Assembly: GCA_028095005.1 (NCBI GenBank)
Contig: CM051460.1
Span: 232,270,742-232,334,741, forward strand
From: Rhynchospora pubera
Lineage: Eukaryota > Streptophyta > Magnoliopsida > Poales > Cyperaceae
Length of the DNA stretch: 64,000 nucleotides
Direction: 5' to 3'
The translations under genes were made by a program, and so were the position numbers. The notes below the pieces were generated by a model that ran no database searches, was not told the origin of the DNA, and saw only the letters and a program-made list of their open reading frames with translations. Positions 35,801-46,313 of the stretch are shown here, in pieces. Position 1 is the stretch's first letter. The number at the start of each line of letters is the position of its first letter.

Positions 35801-36577
35801 CTTGAGCTTCCAGTGTTGATAAATTGAGAATTTATAATGAAAGATAAAATCAACATGCTACCTTGAAATCAAAATAATGATATATGTCCTATTTACATAG
35901 GTGAATGCAGAGATTTCTGCAGTAAGATCAACAGATATGCCAGGTTTGGAATATGTCTGCAACCCTTTTTCAGGACCACCAGAATATTTGTATCAGCCTG
36001 ATAATTGTTCATCAAGTACTATCAAGATTGGAGATATCCCTCAGGTACCGATAATGCTCACTTCAATTTCAAATTTATAGGATGTTCTGAGAGTATTAAG
36101 TGCCACTCGGAAATATGAAATGACCAATTTGATAAATGAGACGCACATGCTGAGTAGTTATCTGACAATAAATAATGATTTTTTAAGGCATTAAGGAGAT
36201 ATGCTTGCTTAGAGATTGATGAAATGGACTGTACACAAGCAAAATATGTTATATCCGCAAGCGAATATGGTAAAATCCAAGTATACACAACATCAATCCA
36301 AAATATATTAGATGTTTTTCCTGGTATGGAGAGGCTGGTCAACTGCCAAGTGGTGAAAGATGCTTTCTCAGAAATTCTCCTCAACGAATGCGAACCACTC
36401 AATAAGAATGCACACATGACATGGGCAGGAATGGCAGTTTTGTCTACATTCCTGATGTTATTCATCATAGCTTGGATTTTAGAATCTCTACACGAAAGAA
36501 GGTTTCATGCCCTAGATGGATTGGTAAAGCTACAATTGTCTTCTAGTAATATATCAGAGGACAAGGTAGAACCATAG
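32838..36577 (+). CDS. Plant multipass membrane protein, At2g12400/At2g25270-like, function unknown
   Basis: Ten exons join in phase: 32838-32934, 33170-33309, 33925-34112, 34287-34565, 35004-35062, 35145-35181, 35309-35380, 35493-35637, 35901-36044 and 36188-36577; 516 residues. It has a signal peptide (ILVVLCFLIAVSCASC, about 8-24) and five hydrophobic segments near residues 89-109, 129-152, 236-254, 267-290 and 467-487. Extracellular loops carry N-glycosylation sequons (NIT, NVT, NLT, NSS, NST) and paired cysteines, giving a tweety/prominin-like outline. KGGYNITNSHYWTSTIFTG matches my memory of a plant family usually annotated as uncharacterised or plasma-membrane-fusion-like protein. The start is the ATG before the signal peptide. 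In exon 4 the donor at 34566 was chosen because it alone keeps exon 5 open (LELVTIVFV). Confidence 0.8.
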
Positions 36578-36599
36578 GTGATACAGTACCATAGGAAAC

Positions 36600-37790
36600 A
36601 TTAGAGAGGATAAATCAGAGGAAGATTTTGTCAGTGTTTTTTTTTTTTTTTTTACTTGTACATAGATATAAAAGGAATATAAGAAGAAGCTAGAAATGGG
36701 GTTGTGACAGGATCCGAAGGAAAATGTCCACCCTTTTTGTTGTTCATTGAATAAATCCATTATTTTTGTTCTTAATTGTACTCTTTCAATAATTTATAGA
36801 AGAAATAATTTAATTTGAGTCCTTAAGTTTTCTGATGCCCCTGCAAATCTGGTTGTCCCTTTGTTTGCATATACAAATATCCAAATATACTGCCGCTTGA
36901 AAATCTGTGTGATGCAGAAAGTTGTGAATTGTACAGACTTACAGCACGAAGGCCCTGCTCTTTGGTCTAGATAGGATACAGAAATGCTATTCTTGAGGTG
37001 GCAATGTGATGGTGTGGCATTCAGGGGCGAATTAAATCAATACAATAGTTTACGAAGAAAATCTTTCGCAATAGCCAACAGAAGACCAGTAATAAAAACT
37101 AAAAACATCTCTTGACAGCTTCTGTCAAGGTTTCGCAAACCCAAACTGTTCAGCATAAATCCTACAAAAAGCAGAAGAATACCGTTACCAATTGGTACCT
37201 AGCCCTACAACGATAACACAGACACAGTTGCCTATCACTGGGCAGGAACCTGCCTCTAGTTTCTCCTCTGAGAACTTTTAAATGAACTTTTGCTGAAATT
37301 AATTACCACTTGAGGTACAAATTGAATTCAACAACTCAAAAAAATATATTTCTAAATCAAATTCTCTATTACTGTGGTAAGGAACCACTCGATGTAAATT
37401 AATGCCAGAATGCAGCAACTACATGCCTTGTTTTCTCCTTGAAAGTGAAAGTTGCCATTGTATATGTTGTACTTTTTTGGTTTCATATATTTATTGGCGC
37501 AGTAGACTGGTACAACATATAGTTCCAGCTTGGCGACCTGCAGTTTAGTGTCCTTCAGACTGCGGCAACTCAACAGTTATAGACAACCTTTTTATTCACT
37601 TCTCCTTGAAATAATCATTTTTAATTGAAAAATAAAAACTCAAACACACAGAAATTCTTCTGAAACAAACAGTAAAGATTCCATTCATTTGTACAGGAAA
37701 CAGTTACCCAAAATTACTTTCTGTAAAAAAAACCTCGAAAGCATCCATTTTAAGGAGAACAGCTTTCTGGCCAAGACAGCCAGTGTCAAA
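36600..37790. other. Convergent 3' regions of the membrane-protein gene and ALG13
   Basis: No coding exon. The first 180 bp are the 3' flank of the membrane-protein gene (AATAAA at about 36750). About 36645-36765 resembles 45370-45500, downstream of ALG14. The rest is probably ALG13 3' flank. Confidence 0.5.
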
Positions 37791-37792
37791 GA

Positions 37793-39012
37793 CTATCTAA
37801 AAAGAAAGGAAAACAGCTTGCTGATCTTGCTTACGCTGGCTCCTTCTCCTTCTCCCCCTTTTTGGTCAGAGCCTTCACCTGGGGAGCTAAATCCGAAGAA
37901 AGCATCAATTTGATCTGCGATATTTTTGGGATTTCCAGGTGTGTATGGGACGAGAGACTCCAGGTCCATGGATTCGATGGTCTGGGCTAGCAAGTGGGGA
38001 CCACGGGCGAAGAATAGGTGCTTTCTGTCGGCCAATTCCTCTGCCAGCTCAGCTTGATGGTTGTCCATCAGATCTTCGTTGACAACCACAACAAGAGGCT
38101 TACCCAATCGCAACGTCTCGAATATGCTGCCAGATCCTGTGACCAACAAGCAAGAGCACCTCAATATGTATGAAATCCAATTTTATACATGGGTTATGTC
38201 ATTTCATTCGTTCAATACAAAAAAATTGATACCTCAAAGCTGAGTCAACAGGAAGTGGACAGCTTTTAGTTGCAAACAGTAATTTGGGTATAAGCGAGGA
38301 GTTTAAAGGGTGAGGCACAGAAAGAAAAGGCAAGTGTATCAGCTTACCAGCATGGCTTATTACAAGAGAAGCAGCTGTGAGATGATCAGCAATGGTCGGT
38401 GAAAATGTGAAATAATCAACCTCTAGCTCCCCATCTTCTCCAGATACCTGAATTGAATATTCCCATCACAATTGCAGTCAGAAAATCTATAAAATCATTT
38501 TACTGTCTCGTAAAGAGGTTTGATGCATTGTGGTTTAAAGAGGCGATAACAATGCCATTATTTGTGGGCATTTGAGTAGGCTAATGATTTTTTTTTTCCT
38601 GTTTCATATATTTCTTAAAAAGAAGCAAAATTAAGTGAACAAATTGAACTAATGCTTACTTGCTTGGTTGATAAAATTTAATTAAGGTGAGAAACAAGGA
38701 AGTTGTAGCATAACAAACTGGTAAGAATTAAATGAAGTTGGACTGTAATCAATCAATTAGTAAACTGATTTGGAGTAAGGAAGCAGACAGATTCATTGGA
38801 CAAATATAAATAAATAAAGGAAAGGAAAGGTTAAGGATGAGCTAAGATAAGACCTTGGAGGGGATGTAGGTGCCGCGACCGATCTGGATTTGGAGATGCG
38901 AGAAGCCTCGGCGAAAGAGGGCTGCTTTGACGGGCTCCGAATCCACGGCTGCCACCAGCTTGTCGAAGCTCGTCGTTCCCACCGTCACAAACACCCCCTT
39001 TCTCTCTCTCAT
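37793..39012 (-). CDS. ALG13: ALG13, catalytic subunit of UDP-GlcNAc:dolichyl-PP-GlcNAc transferase
   Basis: Adds the second N-acetylglucosamine to dolichyl-diphosphate-GlcNAc on the cytosolic face of the ER; works only as a heterodimer with the membrane protein ALG14. Three exons: 39012-38854, 38447-38348 and 38136-37793, 200 residues. The start is MRERKGVFVTVGTTSFDKLV, the usual N-terminus of the family, rather than the longer upstream ORF. Exon 2 gives the middle (LEVDYFTFSPTIADHLTAAS). The UDP-GlcNAc-binding motif is split over exons 2 and 3: ISHAG | SGSIFETLRLGKPLVVVV, then NEDLMDNHQAELAEEL. The C-terminus (FSSPGEGSDQKGGEGEGAS) is a Gly/Glu-rich tail, longer than I recall for Arabidopsis (~176 residues). 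No membrane segment, as expected. The partner ALG14 gene is divergent, 4.3 kb away. Confidence 0.95.
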
Positions 39013-39119
39013 CTCTCCCTCCGTTACAGAAAGAGGTTTTGGCGAATCCTCAGCGAGTCGAAAGAAACAAGCGCGGCTTAGGCCTGCCTGATCGGGACTT
39101 CTCAAAAGGCGTGGTAGTA

Positions 39120-42100
39120 GGAATCGTATCCTGGCAGAGTACCGACCTCTTGTCTGAACGGTTGGATGACGATCCAACGACGCGCTCAGATATAGAGAAA
39201 AATCGCAGTCTCTTGCCCGGAACCGTATCCTCTGCCAACCTACTCTGTGGAGCGTTGGATTAGATCCAACGGAGAGAGCTCGAGTAGGAAAATAAAATCG
39301 CTAAATTCGCTCTGCCCGCTGCCCTCTTTCTTTCTTTCTGTCTCGAATATCCTCTTAAAAAAAAAATTATAGCTCTCTGCTCCTTCGATTGCCATTTGAG
39401 AGAGAGCGATTTCAAGAGAAAATCAGACGTTTCTGACGGCTTCGACTGCCATTCGAGATAGAAAGAGAAACAAAGAGAACGCGCAACTCTCCGACGGCTT
39501 CCCCTCGAAACCCTAGCCACTTCGACGCTCGTGTCGTCGCCTTCCGCCTCCTCCGCAACTGACCGCAAGCCTCTACAAAGGAAGCAACCGTTGACGTCAC
39601 CACTCCTATTTCTCTCCGCCTAACCGTTACTCCAGGTGACGATCCCTCTCTCCAAAAACTTTACTTTTTCAGCTCGAAAACTTTGTGGGTTGCTGGCACG
39701 GGCAGTAGAGTAGTAGTGTTCCTGAAACATTTGAAATTTAGGATGACAGTATTATTGTTTTCTAGATTCACTATTGGATATTGTTACAACAGTTCATATC
39801 AATTTATCTCAATTAATCTTGTCATGTGTGGTTATGTTGCCAATACCTTTTGTTAAATGGCAACGTAATTGTTAATCTGATTCAAACTGTTAAAAGCGGA
39901 CCCTCAAAAAACAAACTGTTAAAAGCGAATATTAGTTGATGCAATTCAGATCTTTATTTACCCTTGTTATCAAATCCCAAAAGAAGAGGTAAAATCTTTT
40001 ACCCAAAATTCTGTAGTGCACCAGTATTATTGTTTTTGTCATGAGATGGTTAATTGCAAGCAGAAATAAAAAAGCAGAAATGCTTTTCATCAACCAAGTG
40101 ATTAATAAGTATTTGACTTGGATTTAGACTTCTTTGGGGTATATCTCTCAAATAACACCTTCCTATGTGCAAATATCTGGTTGTGCAAAGATCTAGCATT
40201 CCAATTTGTGTAATCCTGGTGTTAATCAAGCCCCGCACAAAAATTAGTCAATTAAATTATTATGGCTGTAAAATTTTCTTTATTCCAGCCATTTTGACAT
40301 TTCACATATAATTTGTCAGGCATGTGACTAGGTATCCTGGCATAGGACCCAACAAATTAAACAGAGAGAGAAACCGGCAGATCCAAGTTAGAGCTGGAAG
40401 GGCCTCACTGTCAATGACGAAACGGTCGAGGTCACACAAGTCACTTGCGCGTCTACGGGTTCGCAAGAGGATGTCGAATTTAAGCTCTCTTGTAATATGT
40501 TTTGGTTAAGATTTTGTTTAGAATCATTGTAGAATTTAAGCTCTTGTTTCGCTTTTTATAGTGTATTAACAGGATGTCCACCGGCAATGACTAGTGTATT
40601 GTAATAACAACAGGATGTTGTAATTTGATTACTATAAATTTGTAAATGTTGTTGCTCTTTTTAAGGGCGTGTTTCGATGTGGAGTGAAACATATAACTTC
40701 CGCTATTCTCTCTTACAGACTTACAGTTTAATGGTTTCCAAATCTCTATTTTGTTCAATTTACCATCTTATGTTCCTTGTGTGCCAGCACAAGTCTTTTC
40801 ATTAGATTAATGCTTAAGTGAATATTGCCTAAAAAATGTCCTCTTGATTGAAAAAAAAAATGCAAAATTTTATCATGAATACATTTCTGGACCACCTGAC
40901 TTGTGTCCTAGCTATATTTTTTTTTAAATTTAATGGTTGCTTGTCTTATTTATTTGCAAATTGCTATGATAATCTTAATTGGTTGAGCTACCTTTGTAGT
41001 TGCAAGTTTAAATCTATCAGTCGTTAGACTAATGATTGTATAGTAAGGAATTTGTACCAGTCAGACACCTATCTATTACAGAAGATCTACAGTAGAGATG
41101 TAACTGTTGTTAGAATCAAAACCAGATCAGACATGACAGGCAGCTAAAAAGTTTTACAATAGACATTATGTTTGTATATTACTCAGCTCCTTAGGTAAAC
41201 TACCATGCATCAGTCACAACTGCAAGTGCATATTTCTTGTATCTATTGAGTACAAAATTTGAAGGACACAAGTTGTTCATACAGTCTCATATCAGCCTTT
41301 ATATCCTTCACCTTATTCTTTCTTCTCCTGAAGGTACTTCCCAAGGGCCAATGAAATGCATCCAGTACCAACTTTCAAAAAATAAATAAGATAAAAGAAG
41401 AAAAGAAAAGCATCTAGTACTCACAATAGTTGCATAACACCTGACAACTGACATATTTCGAGATGTTTGCAATGGCAATTATTAAACTAAGGTCAGGTTG
41501 GGCACAAAATAGCTATATTTCCAAAAAGTTTATTAATATTTCATATACACATTATGACCCAGTTTATTGATCTTAGTGACCTCATTTTGCATCCAGTTTG
41601 GTTTAGAGAAAGAAAATATATCAAAAAACAATTATTGGATTGTTCTCTTTTCGTCACGGTACTGTACCAATAGTGTGCCATCAGCTATTGTCAGAGAAAT
41701 TTTTGACTGTTCATCTCTGTTCTGTAGTTACTGCAAGAGGGTACTATTATTTGCAGAATACCTGAGTTGCCATAAAACCCCACCATTATGTTCTCTTTCA
41801 AATTTTTTTTTGTTGCAGTCTACAAAGTAATAAATAAGCATATAATTGTCAAATAATTCTAGGATTATGGCTTGGAGAAAATAGGGAAGTTGCTTGGGCT
41901 GTAGTTGGCTGTTGCTGGCATGGTTATTGCGGCTTTAACAAATACGTATTCATCAATCACTCCTCATTCCTCAATCAACAAGGTGAGCTAATATTAGTAC
42001 AGAAGTAGGTTCTTAGGAGAGGGTGAGGGAGGAGGTGTAGCGGAGGCAGAGGGGAAGGCAGCGGGAACGGAAAGGGGAAGCAGATCACGGATGACAAGGG

Positions 42101-42277
42101 AAGGGATGATATATTTATTTTTTTTTTTAAGAGGAATCGGGGAAGAGAGAGGGCAGTCGGGCAGAGTGGATTTTAGCGATTTTCGTAGTGCTACGTTGGA
42201 TCGTAATCCAACGGATGATACGAGAGGTTGGCACTCTACCGTACCAACTTTTAAAGGTTGGCAGAGGATACGGTTCC
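39120..42277. mobile_element. Mutator-like element with nested or doubled left end
   Basis: The right end (complement) GGAACCGTATCCTCTGCCAA matches the left at 39219 exactly for over 20 bp and then intermittently, including GTTGGATTxxGATCCAACG, ATCGCTAAA and CTCTGCCCG...CTGCCCTC. A second partial left end (GGAATCGTATCCTGGCAGAG) sits at 39120. Ends match those at 57320-58788. No clear 9-bp target duplication was found. Inside, 39400-39637 looks like a leader exon ending CTCCAG|GTGACG, and an AG acceptor at about 40319 starts a basic 61-codon ORF (40324-40509). No transposase was seen, so it is non-autonomous and may carry host sequence. Confidence 0.65.
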
Positions 42278-42578
42278 ACTTATTAAACGGTAAGTGGCAC
42301 GGAATGACACCAAATCGTTACCGTCTCACTTATTAAACGGTACAATATCGGCATACCATTTAATGTTTCATTTATTAAACGAAACAAATTTCTGTGCCAT
42401 CAACCGTATATTACACATAAAACGGTTTGAAATGAGATTGAAATTATTGAAATGGTATAATCAATTGTGCCATCAACCGTGCCACTTAGAAAATGGTATA
42501 ATTTTCTATGCCACAAACCGTTCTATTTCGATTAAACGAAACGGCATAACGATAAATGACGTACCGTTGACAACCCTA
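42278..42578. mobile_element. hAT-like remnant, right end only
   Basis: Many CTTATTAAACGG / CCGTTT-type motifs and a right terminus GTTGACAACCCTA (complement TAGGGTTGTCAAC) like that of the element at 31249. No left terminus: the Mutator-like element abuts it. Confidence 0.55.
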
Positions 42579-42755
42579 ATTACTAGTACAATTAATATGC
42601 TATTTTATTTTAAGTATAAGTATAATAATATTAATAATAATAGTAATAAATAAAAATAAATTCTGATATGGGAAAAAAAATAGGTACAAGCATTTTTACC
42701 ATGTAATTGTTTTATTTTAATATAATATAATTGCAAAATATCTCCGTTTCCCATG

Positions 42756-43210
42756 CACTACAAAAAAGATGGTCTTTACATAGACTTCATAGCTAGACTT
42801 TTTTTATTTATGTTGATTATTGTTCTATTGCTAGATTTATTTGATGCATTAAATCTAGCAATTTTTTTAGCAAGACTCAATTTTCTATCAATAGCTCCTT
42901 AAAAATCTAGCAAGTTATTTTTGATAGACTTTTCGAATCTTGTAATATCTAATGTAGCAACAATAAATTGCTAGACTTTTTTAAATTGCTACACTAGATA
43001 TTACAAGATTAGAAAAGTCTAGCAAAAATAAATTGCTACATTTTTAAGGAGATATTAATAGACAATTGTGTCTTGCTAAAAAAATTGTAGATTTAGTACA
43101 TCAGTTAAATCTAGCAATAAAAAAAATAAATCTAGCAATAGATCAATGTCCAACATAAATAAAAAAGTCTAGCAATAAAAATCTATGTAAAAATCATCTT
43201 TCTTATGGTG
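42756..43210. mobile_element. Palindromic non-autonomous CACTA element
   Basis: Starts CACTACAAAAAAGATGGTC and ends ATCATCTTTCTTATGGTG, flanked by ATG on both sides (3-bp duplication typical of CACTA). The arms are inverted over almost the whole 455 bp with many copies of the AAATCTAGCAA / TTGCTAGATTT subrepeat. It ends about 100 bp upstream of the ALG14 start codon. Confidence 0.85.
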
Positions 43211-43312
43211 ATGGCAGAGTAGTATTTCTTCCAAAATCTTGTCCCTCAAACCTGCGTCAAGTTCGAGTCCGCTGTTCGTTGAATTTCCAAATCGTATCAA
43301 ATCTAGCAAGAG

Positions 43313-44949
43313 ATGGAAGAAGATTCTATGAGCACCATCTCGTGTGTAATCGCTCTGATCGTTTCTCTCCTCGTGATTCGTGTCACCTACGTGCTCTACT
43401 GGACTGGACGGCCCTTCAAACGTGACCCTACTACCAGCCTTCGCACCATGATCATCCTTGGTTCAGGTTGATATTGTTAACATATGTGAATTGGATTTTG
43501 AATAGATTGCTTGATTGATTGATATACAAAGTTGTACATGTATAGAATACAAACATGATTAATAAGAAAACATAAATCAAAATTAAATTCTAAATATTTT
43601 AGATATAAAAAAAAATCTGATTGATTGTAGAATCGTAAACTACTATAATTATAAATATCTAGATATTTCTGTAACAAATATATTTTACAGACCTATTTGC
43701 TTATTTTTTATTTTCTAAGTTTTCACCATCTCATCAGAAAACCTGGTACCCTTCTGGCCTTCTCCAATTTCATTCCCACATCGCTCCATACCAGCATGTA
43801 CCAGTATCAGATCCTCTTTGTTAAATTTTAATTCAAGTTATGGCAGTCAATTAAAGTGCCAATGCTTTTAAAATTTTACATTGATTTATATTTTATAAAT
43901 GGGGTGATTGTTTGTTGGATTCAATAGGAGGGCACACAGCAGAGATGCTTAGCATTGTAAACGTTCCTCAAAAGGACAAATATGCTCCTAGGTCATATGT
44001 CGCTGCATTAACTGATGGCATGAGTCTTCAAAAAGCTCAAGTTTATGAAGAATCTTTGCTAAATTCTGAGGTTAGCACTATTCAGCAGTTTAATTTTAGC
44101 TAAATTCAGATTCACAATCACTATTTATGGTTTACTCTTTTATATTCAAGTTTATGCGAATTTCCCTTCTAATGCACTGAAGGTTACAGATTTGTGTTGC
44201 ATAAGTTTTCTGACAGCATCACTGTCTCTAAAAGAAAAAATCCTAAATATTGTATCTTGCTTGGTTAGTTCAAATTTCACAGTTTGATTTTGTGGCAGAA
44301 CAATGTAGAAAAGAAAAGAGAAGGTGCACAATTTATGCAAATATACCGTAGCCGAGAGGTTGGCCAGTCTTATATAACTTCCATTGGCACAACTATAGTA
44401 GCTATTGTACACGCTATGTGGATTGTCCTCAAATTGAGACCTCAAGTGGTACTGCGATTTCCTTTGAAAATGTGTTGTTTATATCAAAATCTTCAAAAGT
44501 TTATATTTTTCTAGACTTATTTTGTTATTTTTTTTTTCCAGATTTTGTGCAATGGCCCTGGGACCTGCATTCCGTTATGCGCGTGTGCATACTTATTGAA
44601 GGTTACTGTAGTTATGTGTTATTTCTGCTGAGCATTTATTTTTACTGTGTCAGTTAGATTTCTACATCAAATTGCTGTCTGGTATTTGCCTTAGTAGTTT
44701 TTAAAACCTATCTCTTTTACATAATATCTAAATGTGCTATCTGACATGAGTTCTATGCTCTCTTTGATGCAGCTACTAGGATGGAGTTGGTGTACTATAA
44801 TATATACTGAAAGCATAGCCAGAGTGAAAAATTTGTCATTAAGTGGCCTTTTGCTATACAAATTACGATTAGCCGACCAATTTTTGGTGCAGTGGCCCCG
44901 TTTGCAACAGAAGTACCCAAGGTCACAAGATGTAGGTCCTGTTATGTAG
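43313..44949 (+). CDS. ALG14: ALG14, membrane anchor subunit of UDP-GlcNAc transferase
   Basis: ER membrane protein that recruits ALG13 to the cytosolic face and helps bind the dolichol-linked acceptor. Five exons: 43313-43466, 43928-44070, 44299-44448, 44542-44601 and 44773-44949; all phases join to a 227-residue protein, the normal family length. Exon 1 has one N-terminal membrane helix (SCVIALIVSLLVIRVTYVLY) and MIILGSG; exon 2 completes GSGGHTAEML and YVAALTD. Exon 3: EGAQFMQIYRSREVGQSY and LKLRPQV. Exon 4: ILCNGPGTCIPLC. Exon 5: YTESIARVKNLSLSGLLLYK, then ADQFLVQWPRLQQKYP. All family motifs are present. The gene is divergent from ALG13; a broken partial copy lies at 61343-62106. Confidence 0.95.
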
Positions 44950-45369
44950 TTTGCTACTGTGCACTTTTACTTCCCGCAAATGAACCAAGCCAAACAAGCT
45001 GATTAAGGAAATTTTTGTTTCCTTTCAGCTGATTAGATTAGTCGTTTGAATCTTAGAATTCAGGGTTTAAAGTTGTAATATGTAAATTTTGAAGTTGTTG
45101 TCATGATAGTTTGTCCCCATTTTTGCTCCCATGAATTCCAGAACTATTATTAAGTAGTAGATATGTTTCTAATTTGACTAAACCACAACTAAATATGCCA
45201 GCTCATCATGTTAATAAGAAAGCCTGAACAGTCGACATACTTATTAGAAATCAAAACTCCAAGGAAGAAATTAGTGCCCAAAAGCCCATTTTTCATCGGA
45301 CACCTGTTTCGTCTGATCTTACTTCGATATCTATTGTGTTCTATTACCATGCCTGAAACGCACTTTAAT

Positions 45370-45505
45370 TTGTTTTTTACTTGTACATAAATGTAAAAGA
45401 AAATAAAGTGTAAGAAGAACCTACAAATGGGGTTGAAACTGGATCCGAAGGAAAATCTCCAACCTTTCCTCCTCTTTATTGTTGTTCATTGAATAAATTC
45501 ATTAT
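45370..45505 (+). repeat. Segment resembling the 3' flank of the membrane-protein gene
   Basis: TTTACTTGTACATA, AATGGGGTTG, GGATCCGAAGGAAAAT and TTGTTGTTCATTGAATAAAT occur here and, in the same order, at 36645-36765. Possibly a small duplication that now provides sequence 3' of ALG14. Confidence 0.65.
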
Positions 45506-45818
45506 GGGGCTGTTTGGATCAAGTGGGAATTTGAAAAATTTTCTATTTTTAGACATAAATTTATTATAAACAATTCAAACTCTTCACAAAATTACACACT
45601 TCCCAATACATAAATTTGGAGAATTTCTCCTATTCCTAAGCGATCCAAACGACCCCTGTAGGCACCGTTTGGATGCGTTGAGAAGAAGGTAGGAAGAAGA
45701 AAGAAGGGAAGAAATAAATTATAAACAATCCAAACTCTTCACAAAATTACACACTTTCCAATACTTCTTTCCGCTTCTTCCCTTTTTTCCTTATTTCCAC
45801 ACCTGTCCAAACGAAGCC
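45506..45818. mobile_element. Two adjacent Tourist/PIF-like MITEs
   Basis: 45506-45656 has ends GGGGCTGTTTGGATC / GATCCAAACGACCCC. 45661-45818 has ends GGCACCGTTTGGATGCG / GTCCAAACGAAGCC and belongs to the family of 3534. They share the interior AACAATCCAAACTCTTCACA type sequence. Confidence 0.75.
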
Positions 45819-46127
45819 ATAGTTTTAGAACAAATTTTTCATGCAATACAGAATTAAAGACTAATAAAAGCCTAAACAGCTGAGCTTGGATCCATGAATC
45901 ATCCATCCCATAGGAGTTGGGATGAGGTTTTATGGGCCCACGTATTTATTAAAATAAGTTAGGCCCATGTTCTTAATCTTTATAGAGTTTAGATTCGGAA
46001 ATTACTTAGCGTAATCAGTCTCTCACGCAATCAAACAATCAAATATTGATTGCGCTCCCTTCCCTCATCGCGCGACAGAGATGCACCCTCCGATCCCCTT
46101 CCCTCTCCTCACCTCAAAGCGCATCTC

Positions 46128-46313
46128 CTCTCTTGCTCCCCTTATTCTCTCTCTCATCTCTCCTCTCCGAGCAAATCCCTCTCCCGTCATCCTCTTGCAC
46201 ATTTCTCCTTCTGCCCATCTTCTCTCTTGCTCCCCTTACTCTCTCTCTCCTTTCTCCTCTCCGAACAAATCCCTCTCCTGTCACCCTCTCGCACATCTCT
46301 CCTTCTGCCCATC
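46128..46313. repeat. CT-rich tandem duplication, unit 94 bp
   Basis: Two copies of a unit starting CTCTCTTGCTCCCCTTA and ending CTCCTTCTGCCCATCT. The solo LTR is inserted at the end of the second copy. ORFs here (up to 148 codons) are Ser/Leu/Pro low-complexity artefacts. Confidence 0.85.

Larger units (their letters stand above)
39013..43312. promoter_or_regulatory. Divergent ALG13-ALG14 intergenic region, filled with transposons
   Basis: 4,300 bp separate the two ATGs. Mutator-like (39120-42277), hAT (to about 42578) and CACTA (42756-43210) elements occupy roughly 3.9 kb. What remains as host sequence is about 108 bp upstream of ALG13, 42579-42755, and about 100 bp upstream of ALG14. No TATA box was assigned with confidence. 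The two genes probably once shared a short bidirectional promoter; this is inference. Confidence 0.55.
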
